A stretch of DNA of 37,720 bases, taken from the NCBI GenBank assembly GCA_963650135.1, contig CAVJLG010000065.1, positions 1 through 37,720 on the forward strand. Direction: 5' to 3'. Origin of the DNA: HGM13006 sp963650135. GTDB taxonomy: Bacteria; Bacillota; Clostridia; Oscillospirales; Oscillospiraceae. Below are positions 1 through 7,928 of the stretch, piece after piece (within the stretch, counting starts at the first letter, position 1; every line of letters starts with the position of its first letter). The position numbers and the translations under genes were made by a program. The notes below the pieces were generated by a model, which was not told the DNA's origin, ran no database searches, and worked only from the letters and a program-made list of their open reading frames with translations.

Positions 1-129
1 CCTCTAAATTTCGGGAAGCATCCATGATGGAATGTTAATTGTTCAATTCAATGAAAGTGTCCAGATAACTGGGTACATATCACAGCTGCCGGGGTATTTT
101 ATGTGTAATTTCCGATCAAACGGGCACAA

Positions 130-873
130 TTAGCCTTCCAATGCGGCATATGCCTCGTCGGTGACAGGCTCCAGCCATTCATTCGAAGTCTCCTCACCGG
201 GCACCTCCACAGCCAAATGGCTGAACCAGCTGTCCTTCTTTGCGCCGTGCCAATGCTTTACCTCCGCGGGAATGGTCACCACGTCGCCGGGCTTCAGGCT
301 CCGGGCGGGTTTGCCCTCCTCCTGATACCAGCCCTCGCCGTCCGCACAGATCAGCAGCTGACCGCCGCCCTTCTTCGCATGATGGACATGCCAGTTGTTC
401 CGGCAGCCGGGCTCAAAGGTCACGTTGGCAATGAATACAGTCTTCTGCGGGTCGGTCAGGGGGTTCAGATAGCTCTTGCCAATGAAATACTTGGCATATG
501 CGGTGTTCTCCTGGCCCAGGCCAAAGAAACCGCCATGCTCCTCCGCTTCCTTCACGTCCGCATAGACCTCTTTTGCCGTCCGGAACGCTGCCCAGGCATT
601 GGGCCAGCCGGCATAGAATGCAATATGGGTCAGAATTTCAGCCATTTCCGTCTTGGTTACGCCGTTGTTCTTGGCGCTCTGGAGATGATACTGGAGCGAG
701 CTGTCTACAATGCCCTTTCCGATCAGGGCCGAAATGGTCACCACGGAGCGGAGCTTCAGCGAGAGCTTGTCCGCCCGGGACCACACCTCCCCAAACAGTA
801 CATCATCATTGAGCTGGGCAAATTTCGGTGCAAACTCCCCCAGCGCATCTCTGCCAGCCGTCTGCTTTACCAT
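130..873 (-). CDS. Carboxymuconolactone decarboxylase-like / cupin fusion protein
   Basis: A two-domain protein of 247 residues. Residues 1 to about 105 resemble the carboxymuconolactone decarboxylase (AhpD-like) fold, with the R-S-V-V-T-I-S-A-L-I segment and the helix around H-I-A-F-Y-A-G-W-P. Residues about 135 to 240 are a cupin barrel, with the metal-site-like H-V-H-H and a second half reading P-G-D-V-V-T-I-P followed by K-H-W-H-G. I chose the ATG at 873 because an AAGGAGG lies 7 bases upstream; the longer reading frame to 963 has no ribosome binding site. Fusions of this kind are usually annotated as cupin or CMD-family proteins of uncertain substrate, often beside oxidoreductases. It is divergent from a LysR gene, which is the usual arrangement for a regulated target. 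The exact reaction is unknown. Confidence 0.85.
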   Translation of the reverse strand: MVKQTAGRDALGEFAPKFAQLNDDVLFGEVWSRADKLSLKLRSVVTISALIGKGIVDSSLQYHLQSAKNNGVTKTEMAEILTHIAFYAGWPNAWAAFRTAKEVYADVKEAEEHGGFFGLGQENTAYAKYFIGKSYLNPLTDPQKTVFIANVTFEPGCRNNWHVHHAKKGGGQLLICADGEGWYQEEGKPARSLKPGDVVTIPAEVKHWHGAKKDSWFSHLAVEVPGEETSNEWLEPVTDEAYAALEG

Positions 874-902
874 AAGAATTCCTCCTTTATGTACTTGCAG
901 GA

Positions 903-938
903 CGGGACGCCGCCACAATATAATATGGTACCGTCCCG
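903..938. promoter_or_regulatory. Inverted repeat in the divergent CMD-cupin / lysR promoter region
   Basis: CGGGACG (903-909) and CGTCCCG (932-938) form a perfect 7-base inverted repeat. The 22-base spacer is AT-rich and contains a TATA-like segment that could be the -10 of the leftward CMD-cupin gene. The position suits an operator for the adjacent LysR protein, but no LysR-type T-N11-A box was proved. Confidence 0.4.
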
Positions 939-982
939 CCTGCTGTTCTATCTGTTCTACCATGATTGTACGCAGGGTTCCG

Positions 983-1011
983 TTGACATGGAAGTATCAA
1001 TGTGGTAATAT
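983..1011 (+). promoter_or_regulatory. Sigma-A promoter of the first lysR gene
   Basis: TTGACA (983-988), 17-base spacer, TAATAT (1006-1011). The lysR start codon is 40 bases downstream, behind AGGAGGG. The promoter faces away from the CMD-cupin gene. Confidence 0.75.
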
Positions 1012-1050
1012 CGTATAAACCAATGAGCAATACGAGCAGGAGGGAGCCCT

Positions 1051-1935
1051 ATGTACCATCCGCTGCTGAAAACCTTTGTCTGCGTAGCCGACTGCGGCAG
1101 CTTTAATAAGGCGGCAGATCAGCTGTATATCTCTCCCCCGTCGGTGATGAAGCAGGTGAACAATCTGGAAAAGCACCTGGGCCTCCGGCTGCTGGAGCGT
1201 ACCAATCAGGGCATCCGGCTCACCGCTTCCGGCCAGATCATCTATCAATATGCCCAGCGCTTCTTTGCAGAATCGGCCCGCGCCATTCAGGAGGCACGGC
1301 AGGCAGAAGCCCAGCAGGACACCACGTTCTCCATTGGCAGCTCGCTGCTGAACCCCTGCAAGCCCTTTGTGGACCTGTGGTATCAAATCAATCATGCGTT
1401 CCCGGGCTATAAGCTGCAAATCGTGCCCTTTGAAGACAATCACGAGGGCATTTTGTCGGAAATCTCCGCGTTGGGCACGAAATTTGATCTATTGGTTGGG
1501 GTTTGCGACTCCGCCCTATGGCTGGATCGCTGTCAGTTCCTCCCCCTGGGCAGCTATCAGCACTGCGTTGCCGTATCCCGGGAGCATCCGCTGGCATCCC
1601 GCTCCCGCCTGACCATTCAGGATCTTTATGGGCAAACGCTGATGATGGTAAAGCGGGGTGATTCTCCGGTGGTGGATGCCATTCGCACCGAAATTCGCCG
1701 TCATCCCGAAATTCAGATTGAAGATACCCCGCAGTTTTATGATATGGAGGTATTCAACCGCTGCCAGGCCACCATGTCGGTGATGCTCACCATTGAATGC
1801 TGGCAGGACGTCCATCCGGCGCTGGTCACCATTCCCATGGATTGGGACTATCCCATCCCCTATGGGCTGCTCTATCCCCTGGAGCCCCGGCCCCAGGTAC
1901 AGCGGCTGATTGATGCAGTCGCCGCCATGCAATAA
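1051..1935 (+). CDS. LysR-family transcriptional regulator
   Basis: A protein of 294 residues, the normal length for the LysR family. Residues 1-60 form the winged helix-turn-helix, with the typical A-D-x-G-S-F-x-K-A-A-x-x-L-x-x-S-P-P-S-V segment and the L-E-x-x-L-G-L-R-L-L-E-R-T wing. Residues about 90-290 are the periplasmic-binding-like effector domain. AGGAGGG sits 5 to 7 bases before the ATG. It is divergent from the CMD-cupin gene, so that gene is its most likely target. The gene ends in a strong hairpin shared with the convergent MATE gene. The effector cannot be named from sequence. Confidence 0.9.
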   Translation: MYHPLLKTFVCVADCGSFNKAADQLYISPPSVMKQVNNLEKHLGLRLLERTNQGIRLTASGQIIYQYAQRFFAESARAIQEARQAEAQQDTTFSIGSSLLNPCKPFVDLWYQINHAFPGYKLQIVPFEDNHEGILSEISALGTKFDLLVGVCDSALWLDRCQFLPLGSYQHCVAVSREHPLASRSRLTIQDLYGQTLMMVKRGDSPVVDAIRTEIRRHPEIQIEDTPQFYDMEVFNRCQATMSVMLTIECWQDVHPALVTIPMDWDYPIPYGLLYPLEPRPQVQRLIDAVAAMQ

Positions 1936-1936
1936 G

Positions 1937-1976
1937 AAAAACTCAGTGTCCGTTTTCCTTGGGCGCTGAGTTTTTT
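1937..1976. terminator. Bidirectional intrinsic terminator between lysR and the MATE gene
   Basis: An 11-base stem with two G-U pairs (1941-1951 with 1961-1971) and a 9-base loop is flanked by A4 on the left and T6 on the right. It can therefore end transcripts from both convergent genes. Confidence 0.8.
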
Positions 1977-1984
1977 CTTTTACT

Positions 1985-3337
1985 TTATTGTATTGTATTT
2001 TTCCGTCTGCACCGATGCCACAGCATGGCGCCCCACATCAGCAGCGACGTTACCACCCAGGAAATCGGGAATACCGCAAACAGGCTTTGCAGCGTTCCAA
2101 TTTGCCGGAATACCGTTTCGGTCCATAGGATTCGCAGGCAGCAGGTACCCAAAATCGTCAGCACCGCCGGAAGGCTGCTGCACCCCATGCCCCGGAGATA
2201 CCCCGCCGGTACCTCATAAAACCCGCAAATGGGCTCAAACAGCAAAATCAGGATAATGCGCACGCACGCCTGCCAAATCACGGCCGCATCCTGGCTAAAC
2301 ACCCCTGCTGCCCCGGTTCGGAATACCGTCAGCGGCACCGTAATCACGCCGCTGAATACCACCGAACTAAGCAGGCACAGCCACAGAATTTTTCTGCACC
2401 GATTCTGATTTCCTGCCGCATGATTCTGGCTAACAAAGGTAGTCGCCGCCTGTCCAAAGGCCGTAATCATATAATAGCCGAAATACTCAAAATTCATGGC
2501 AATGGCGCTGCCCGCCGTGGCAATTTCTCCGAACTGATTCACCGCTGCCTGCACAAAAATATTGGCAAAGCAGAATACCGCCCCCTGGAGTGCCGCCGGA
2601 ACGCCGATTCGCAGCATTTCCGGAATATACCCGCTCCGGCAGGTGATGCTTCGGAGCGTCACACGAAACGTCCCCTGCTCTCGGCAAAGAAGCCATAGCA
2701 CCATTGCCGCCGCGAAGCAGCCGGAAATGTCCGTGGCAATGGCAACCCCCGCCACGCCCATTTTGCACCCGATTACTAGCATCAAGTTCAGCAGTACATT
2801 GAGCCCGCCTGACGCCGTAAGAATATAAAAGGGCCGTCGGCTGTCTCCCCGGGCCCGCAGAATTCCCGCGCCGAAATCATAGAGCATTAGCGCCGGATAG
2901 CCCATCAGGTAAATCCGTAAATAGACCACTGCCTGGTCTAATATCCCCTCCGGCGTATGAATCAGCCTCAGCAGTGGTCGGGCCAGCCATTGCCCCAAAA
3001 CTGCACCCATCAGCCCCAGCAGCAGCGCAATGCCCAGCGCCCCATGGACTGCCGCCCCAATTTCCTCCCTGCGCTCTCCGCCAATGAGCTTTGCCAGCAA
3101 TACGTTGGCCCCCACCGACAGCCCCAGGGACAGGCTTACCAGCAGCGCTACAATTTCGCCGTTCGTTCCCACCGCCGCCAGGGCATTGGCATCCGCAAAC
3201 CGCCCCACCACCGCAGTATCCGCTGCATTAAAAAGCTGTTGGAGCATACTGCTCAGAGCAATGGGCAGTGCAAACCGAATGAGCTTCCCCGTCAGGGGCC
3301 CATGGAGCATATCCATTGCCGTTTCCCGATGCTTCAT
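1985..3337 (-). CDS. MATE-family multidrug/toxin exporter
   Basis: A polytopic membrane protein of 450 residues, the usual length for MATE transporters, with about 12 hydrophobic segments. The N-terminal P-L-T-G-K-L-I-R-F-A-L-P-I-A segment and the following Q-Q-L-F-N-A-A-D-T-A-V-V-G-R-F are typical of the clostridial DinF/NorM-like branch. These proteins export cationic drugs or other small molecules using a Na+ or H+ gradient. GGGGA precedes the ATG at 3337; a second ATG at 3316 is a possible start. The gene is divergent from a second LysR regulator and convergent with the first. The substrate is unknown. Confidence 0.92.
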   Translation of the reverse strand: MKHRETAMDMLHGPLTGKLIRFALPIALSSMLQQLFNAADTAVVGRFADANALAAVGTNGEIVALLVSLSLGLSVGANVLLAKLIGGERREEIGAAVHGALGIALLLGLMGAVLGQWLARPLLRLIHTPEGILDQAVVYLRIYLMGYPALMLYDFGAGILRARGDSRRPFYILTASGGLNVLLNLMLVIGCKMGVAGVAIATDISGCFAAAMVLWLLCREQGTFRVTLRSITCRSGYIPEMLRIGVPAALQGAVFCFANIFVQAAVNQFGEIATAGSAIAMNFEYFGYYMITAFGQAATTFVSQNHAAGNQNRCRKILWLCLLSSVVFSGVITVPLTVFRTGAAGVFSQDAAVIWQACVRIILILLFEPICGFYEVPAGYLRGMGCSSLPAVLTILGTCCLRILWTETVFRQIGTLQSLFAVFPISWVVTSLLMWGAMLWHRCRRKNTIQ

Positions 3338-3362
3338 TTTTCATCCCCGCTTCCCGAAAACA

Positions 3363-3392
3363 TTGGACATATTGTAGCACCCGGTTTATAAT
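3363..3392 (+). promoter_or_regulatory. Probable promoter of the second lysR gene
   Basis: TTGGAC (3363-3368), 18-base spacer, perfect TATAAT (3387-3392), about 60 bases before the start codon, in the 115-base divergent gap shared with the MATE gene. Confidence 0.55.
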
Positions 3393-3452
3393 GAGAAAAG
3401 CGAATATTTCAGATGTATATTATCACAAAACCAGATAAAATGAGGGATTCCT

Positions 3453-4349
3453 ATGGATATGAACGGCCTGAAATACCTGGCCTTTGTGAAAACCGTGGAA
3501 TACGGCAGCTTCACAAAAGCATCTGAGCTGCTCCACTATTCCCAGTCCGGCATCAGCCGTATGATTGGGGATTTGGAGAAGGAATGGAACCTGACACTGT
3601 TGGAACGCAGCCGAACCGGCGTACGGCTCACCGCCGAGGGGCAGCGGCTGTTTCCCTATGCGAAGAGCTTGTGCGAGGAATATCAAAAGCTCCAGATGCA
3701 GGTGGACGATCTCCAGGGCATTCAGTCCGGCCTTATTCGAATCGGCACCTTTTCCAGTGTGGCGACCCATTGGCTTCCAAAAATCATCGCCGCCTTTCAA
3801 ACAGACTACCCCGGCATCGACTATGAGCTGCTGCTGGGCGATTATACGGAAATCGAAGCCTGGATTGCCGAGGGCCGGGTGGACTGCGGCTTTTTGTGTC
3901 TCCCTACCCGTCCGGAATTCGAAACCATTCCCCTGGAGCAGGACCGGCTCCTGGCCATTCTCCCGGAGGGGCATCCCCTGGCAACGTTGCAAAAGGTCCC
4001 CCTGGCCGCCCTCTGCGACGAGCCCTTTATGCTGCTGGAAAAGGGCGCAAAGGCCGAAATCTCCGCCGTATTTCAGCGCAATCATCTAACGCCCCGGGTG
4101 CATTTTACCACCTGGGACGATTATGCCATTATGTCTATGGTGGAAAGCGGTCTGGGGCTTAGCATTCTGCCGGAGCTGATTCTCCGCCGGGTGCCCTACC
4201 GCATTGTGGCAAAGGAGCTGGATGTGCCCGCCTACCGCACCATCGCCCTTTCCATGCGGGACAGAAAAACCGCCTCCCTTGCGGTAAAGCGGTTTATTGA
4301 GTATTTGGATTACCGAAATCCTTCAAAGCATCCAAATGACATATTTTGA
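3453..4349 (+). CDS. LysR-family transcriptional regulator
   Basis: A protein of 298 residues with the family's usual architecture. The helix-turn-helix lies in residues 1-60, reading V-E-Y-G-S-F-T-K-A-S-E-L-L-H-Y-S-Q-S-G-I-S-R, and the effector-binding domain spans roughly 90-290, with G-x-G-L-S-I-L-P-E-L near residue 235. A GAGGGA lies about 8 bases before the ATG. Being divergent from the MATE exporter makes that exporter the leading candidate target. The two LysR proteins of this window differ clearly in sequence, so they are not a recent duplication. Confidence 0.9.
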   Translation: MDMNGLKYLAFVKTVEYGSFTKASELLHYSQSGISRMIGDLEKEWNLTLLERSRTGVRLTAEGQRLFPYAKSLCEEYQKLQMQVDDLQGIQSGLIRIGTFSSVATHWLPKIIAAFQTDYPGIDYELLLGDYTEIEAWIAEGRVDCGFLCLPTRPEFETIPLEQDRLLAILPEGHPLATLQKVPLAALCDEPFMLLEKGAKAEISAVFQRNHLTPRVHFTTWDDYAIMSMVESGLGLSILPELILRRVPYRIVAKELDVPAYRTIALSMRDRKTASLAVKRFIEYLDYRNPSKHPNDIF

Positions 4350-4367
4350 AACCAATTGCACCCTTCT

Positions 4368-4419
4368 TTTGTGCCGCCATGCCGGAAGGTAGCATTCTTC
4401 AACCTGGAGGTAGCACAAA
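4368..4419 (+). other. Inverted and direct repeats downstream of lysR
   Basis: TTTGTGC (4368-4374) and GCACAAA (4413-4419) are perfect inverted arms. AGGTAGCA occurs twice between them, 22 bases apart (starting near 4387 and 4408). The region could be the lysR terminator, since T-rich sequence follows, or an operator for the next gene. Confidence 0.35.
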
Positions 4420-4464
4420 TTGTTGTTATTTTGTGTTTTAGATTTGTCAATTTATGCTGGATGG

Positions 4465-4493
4465 TTGACAGGATTGTTTTCCTTTTGTATATT
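4465..4493 (+). promoter_or_regulatory. Strong sigma-A promoter of the solute-binding lipoprotein
   Basis: TTGACA (4465-4470), exactly 17 bases, TATATT (4488-4493). Transcription should begin near 4500, leaving a leader of about 40 bases. Confidence 0.8.
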
Positions 4494-4541
4494 TACAGGG
4501 CTGGTATATTACCAAGTTATTAAGGAAATGAGGTAACCCAA

Positions 4542-6326
4542 ATGAAGAAACTTATGGCGCTTCTTCTGTCTATGGTTATGGTGCTGAGCCTGGCTGCCTG
4601 CGGCGGCAATGCTGCTAGCTCTGCCGCTCCTGCCGAGTCCACCAAGACGGAAGAGGAAACCGCTGCTCCTTCTTCTGCTCCCGCTGCTACCGTTGCAGAC
4701 TCCGCTGAGGAAGGCTCCACCAACGAAGGAAACGCTACCGTCGCCGAGACTGTCGCCGATCCCTTTGAGGCTATGGCTGAGGATTTCATCTCCTATCCTC
4801 TTGAGGGTGACAACACCATCTCCATGTGGTACTACATCCCCGGCTATCAGGACTTCATGGACTCCAACTACAGCTTCAACGCACTGAAGACCGCAGAGGC
4901 GGCTACCGGCGTCAAGCTGGAGTTCACCGAGGTCAGCTCTCAGTCCGCGAACGAGCTGTTCAACGTCATGGTTGCCGGCGGCGACTATCCCGACCTGCTG
5001 CCCGTTATGGAGTACTACACCGGCGGTCTGGCAAAGGCTTATGAGGACGGCGTCATCGTTGACATCAACGAATACATGGAAGACAACATGCCCAACTACC
5101 TGGCAGTTCGTGACTGCCTGGACGAGAAGACCGTAAAGGCTACCCTCACCGAGGATATGACCCTTGCCTTCTATCAGATCAAGGACGGCACCTACTCCGG
5201 CAACGGCCTGGTTTCCCGTGCCGACTGGATCAAGGCTCAGGGCGTTGAGTTCTCCGGCAACGTGATCGGCCTGGATGAGTTCACCGATTACCTGCGTACC
5301 ATTCACGATGCTTACAACTGCTCCAACACCATCTATATGTATGATGGCACCGTGGGCATTGAGGCTGCATTCGACACCGAGCTGCCCGTTCTGAAGGGCG
5401 ATGGCTTCATGACTTCCGTCAACTCCGCGATCTTCCGCAAGGGCGACGAAGTTATGTCCGGCTGGACCACCGACGGCTACCGCGAGTACCTGGAGTGGGT
5501 GCTCCAGATGATGGACGAGGGCATCATGGCCAAGGACTTCATGTCCCTGGATACTGACCGTGGTGTTACCAACACCCTGCAGGCCAACGGCTCCATCGGC
5601 GTATGGCAGTCCAACGCCGATAAGATCACCGAGATCATCGACACCTACGGCGCTGATTATCCCGAGCTGGAAATCACCGCAATTCCCCGCGTCGCTCAGG
5701 ACCCCACCGCTCAGTACGTCTGGAACGACGAGACTGCTCTGGTTGCCAGCAACGCAGGCTTCTCCCTGTCCTCCAACTGCAAGAACCCCGAGCTGGTTTG
5801 CCAGTGGGAGAACTACTTCTGGACCACCGACGGCTACTATCTTGGCAACTACGGCACCGAGGGCGAGAGCTATCACATGGACGGCGACACCCCCGTGTTC
5901 GACTGGGATCAGCCTGTGACCGTAACCGGCCGCAACGCTCCTAACGCCGAGATGGCACAGCAGCTGTTCACCATGCTCCGCTTCGCTTCCTTCTATGTGG
6001 ACAACGACATGCTGCTGGCTACCTTCCCCCAGACCGGTCTGGATGCAGTTGAGCTGTGGACCATCGACGGTTCCACCGACGACCGCAACTATCCCTCTGC
6101 TGTGAAGAACACCTTCACCACCGACGAGTCCCTGGAGATCGCCAACTACGAGTCCGACTTCCTGACCTACGCTTCCGAGCAGTGCCTGAAGTTCCTGGAC
6201 GGCTCCGTTGAGCTCAACGACGACACCTGGAACGAGTTCGTTGACACCTGCAACTCCATGGGTCTGCCCGAGATCATCGCCGTTTACCAGAACGCTTACG
6301 ATGAGTATCAGGCTGGCGAGCGCTAA
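4542..6326 (+). CDS. Extracellular solute-binding lipoprotein (LplA/LipO-like, family 1)
   Basis: A protein of 594 residues with a lipoprotein signal peptide: K-K at 2-3, a hydrophobic stretch, then L-S-L-A-A-C with the lipidated cysteine at 20. A Ser/Ala/Glu-rich linker runs to about residue 70, followed by a solute-binding fold (for example G-V-K-L-E-F-T-E-V and V-A-G-G-D-Y-P-D-L). The length and pattern match the large binding proteins of oligosaccharide ABC importers such as LplA. No permease or ATPase gene lies beside it, which is unusual. Strong promoter, strong terminator and a biased codon choice (CTG, ACC, GGC) suggest high expression. The ligand is unknown, though a sugar or glycan is the family expectation. 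Confidence 0.9.
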   Translation: MKKLMALLLSMVMVLSLAACGGNAASSAAPAESTKTEEETAAPSSAPAATVADSAEEGSTNEGNATVAETVADPFEAMAEDFISYPLEGDNTISMWYYIPGYQDFMDSNYSFNALKTAEAATGVKLEFTEVSSQSANELFNVMVAGGDYPDLLPVMEYYTGGLAKAYEDGVIVDINEYMEDNMPNYLAVRDCLDEKTVKATLTEDMTLAFYQIKDGTYSGNGLVSRADWIKAQGVEFSGNVIGLDEFTDYLRTIHDAYNCSNTIYMYDGTVGIEAAFDTELPVLKGDGFMTSVNSAIFRKGDEVMSGWTTDGYREYLEWVLQMMDEGIMAKDFMSLDTDRGVTNTLQANGSIGVWQSNADKITEIIDTYGADYPELEITAIPRVAQDPTAQYVWNDETALVASNAGFSLSSNCKNPELVCQWENYFWTTDGYYLGNYGTEGESYHMDGDTPVFDWDQPVTVTGRNAPNAEMAQQLFTMLRFASFYVDNDMLLATFPQTGLDAVELWTIDGSTDDRNYPSAVKNTFTTDESLEIANYESDFLTYASEQCLKFLDGSVELNDDTWNEFVDTCNSMGLPEIIAVYQNAYDEYQAGER

Positions 6327-6343
6327 TTCTCGAAACGCAATTT

Positions 6344-6371
6344 GGACCACCCTTCGGGGTGGTCCTTTTTT
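6344..6371 (+). terminator. Intrinsic terminator of the solute-binding lipoprotein gene
   Basis: A perfect 9-base stem (6344-6352 with 6357-6365), a very stable TTCG tetraloop and T6. Confidence 0.95.
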
Positions 6372-6448
6372 CGGTTTTATTCTGTTTCCGCCGGAATTTC
6401 ATGCAGAAGTTTCATGTCTTTGGACAAAAAGGCCCTGTCCTTTCCCGC

Positions 6449-6464
6449 TATAATCCGGTATAAT
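6449..6464 (+). promoter_or_regulatory. Tandem -10 elements before icd
   Basis: TATAAT occurs at 6449-6454 and again at 6459-6464, separated by CCGG. A TTGGAC at 6420-6425 is too far (23 bases) from the first copy for a standard promoter, so the -35 is unclear. Start sites should lie near 6461 and 6471. Confidence 0.5.
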
Positions 6465-6506
6465 ATTGTTTGCAAATAACGCAATACTTCTGGGAGGTTT
6501 ATACCC

Positions 6507-7715
6507 ATGGATAAAATTAAAATGACAACACCCCTGGTAGAGATGGACGGCGACGAAATGACCCGCGTTCTCTGGAAGGAGATCAAGGAAAAGCTGCTGC
6601 TTCCCTTTGTGGACCTGAAAACCGAATATTATGACCTTGGGCTCCCCCATCGGGATGAAACCGGCGACCAGGTGACCATCGACGCCGCCAATGCCAACAA
6701 AAAGTACGGCGTTGCGGTCAAGTGTGCCACCATTACCCCCAACAAGGCCCGCATGACCGAATACAACCTCCACGAAATGTGGAAGAGCCCCAACGGCACC
6801 ATCCGCGCCATTTTGGACGGCACCGTATTCCGCACCCCCATTGTGGTTGAGGGCATTTCGCCGGTGGTTAAGGGCTGGAAAAAGCCCATCACCATCGCCC
6901 GCCACGCCTATGGCGACGTTTACAAGGCCACGGAAATGCGGGTACCCCAGGGCAAGGCCGAGCTGGTATTCACCGACTCCCAGGGCAAGGAAACCCGCCA
7001 GACCATCTATGATTTTGAGTGCGACGGCGTAGTAACCGGGCAGTATAATAAGGATACCTCCATTGAATCCTTCGCCCGGAGCTGCTTTGCTTACGCCCTT
7101 TCCACCGAACAGGATCTGTGGTTCTCCTGCAAGGATACCATTGCCAAACAGTATGACGGCACCTTCCGGGACGTCTTCCAGCGGCTCTATGACACGGAAT
7201 ACAAGCCCCTGTTTGAGGAAAAGGGACTGACCTATTTCTACACCCTCATCGACGACGCCATTGCCCGGGTGATTCGTTCTCAGGGCGGCTTTATCTGGGC
7301 GCTGAAGAACTATGACGGCGATGTCATGAGCGATATGGTTTCCACCGCCTTTGGCTCTCTGGCCATGATGACCTCGGTTCTGGTGAGCCCCGAGGGGAAC
7401 TATGAATACGAGGCCGCCCACGGCACCGTCACCCACCACTACTACAAATATTTAAAGGGTGAGGAAACCTCCACCAACCCCATTGCCACTATCTTTGCTT
7501 GGAGCGGTGCTTTGCGGAAGCGGGGCGAAAAAGACAATCTGCCCCAGCTTCAGGAATTTGCCGACCGCCTGGAAACTGCCAGCCTGGACGTAATCCGGGA
7601 AGGCACCATGACCGGCGACCTATGCCTGCTTTGGGAAAAGGGCGCCCCGAAGAAAGTCTCCTCCTCTGCGTTTCTGGATGCCATTGCCGAAAAGCTCCAC
7701 GGTATTTACGGTTAA
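6507..7715 (+). CDS. icd: Isocitrate dehydrogenase, NADP-type (homodimeric, eukaryote-like subfamily)
   Basis: A protein of 402 residues that oxidatively decarboxylates isocitrate to 2-oxoglutarate, making NADPH and the carbon skeleton for glutamate. Motifs of the dimeric NADP-IDH group are plain: V-E-M-D-G-D-E-M-T-R near residue 12, the T-I-T-P-N-K-A-R-M-T-E-Y substrate segment near 75-85, S-P-N-G-T-I-R near 95, the metal-binding aspartates in N-Y-D-G-D-V-M-S-D near 270, and the E-A-A-H-G-T-V-T-H-H cofactor loop near 310. GGGAGG precedes the ATG. It is a single-gene unit between two terminators. Its product feeds glutamine synthetase, which lies 8 kb away in this window. Confidence 0.95.
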   Translation: MDKIKMTTPLVEMDGDEMTRVLWKEIKEKLLLPFVDLKTEYYDLGLPHRDETGDQVTIDAANANKKYGVAVKCATITPNKARMTEYNLHEMWKSPNGTIRAILDGTVFRTPIVVEGISPVVKGWKKPITIARHAYGDVYKATEMRVPQGKAELVFTDSQGKETRQTIYDFECDGVVTGQYNKDTSIESFARSCFAYALSTEQDLWFSCKDTIAKQYDGTFRDVFQRLYDTEYKPLFEEKGLTYFYTLIDDAIARVIRSQGGFIWALKNYDGDVMSDMVSTAFGSLAMMTSVLVSPEGNYEYEAAHGTVTHHYYKYLKGEETSTNPIATIFAWSGALRKRGEKDNLPQLQEFADRLETASLDVIREGTMTGDLCLLWEKGAPKKVSSSAFLDAIAEKLHGIYG

Positions 7716-7724
7716 AATTTTGAT

Positions 7725-7757
7725 TGTCCCTCTGGTCCGCACCAGAGGGACATTTTT
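7725..7757 (+). terminator. Intrinsic terminator of icd
   Basis: A perfect 12-base stem (7725-7736 with 7741-7752), a CCGC loop and T5. Confidence 0.95.
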
Positions 7758-7783
7758 GTGACCTTTGTCCGCCATTTCGACGC

Positions 7784-7903
7784 TTTTCCACAGAAAATGG
7801 CGAGTTATTCACTTCTTGCACATAGTTTTCCACATAAATTATCCCCATTCCATGGAGTTTTCCACTTTTAAAACCGCGCCGCACCTGCTATAATGTTTCC
7901 ACA
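7784..7903 (+). promoter_or_regulatory. Cluster of DnaA-box-like sequences
   Basis: Seven same-strand sequences match or nearly match the DnaA-box consensus TTWTNCACA: TTTTCCACA at 7784 and 7826 (exact), TTATTCACT at 7805, TCTTGCACA at 7814, TTATCCCCA at 7839, TTTTCCACT at 7858 and GTTTCCACA at 7895. The first, second and fourth are exactly 21 bases apart, about two helical turns. The cluster runs into the promoter of the next gene. DnaA binding is inferred, not shown. Confidence 0.5.
7886..7894 (+). promoter_or_regulatory. Extended -10 promoter of the membrane-protein gene
   Basis: TGCTATAAT (7886-7894) is an extended -10 element with a perfect TATAAT and no clear -35. It lies between the sixth and seventh DnaA-box-like sites. 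Confidence 0.6.
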
Positions 7904-7928
7904 AGCTGTAGTTTGAAGGAGTTTTTTC

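Noticed and set aside
7784..7903. Replication origin at the DnaA-box-like cluster
   Set aside because: No dnaA, dnaN, recF or rpmH gene and no long AT-rich unwinding region is near. I therefore report only a DnaA-box-like cluster.
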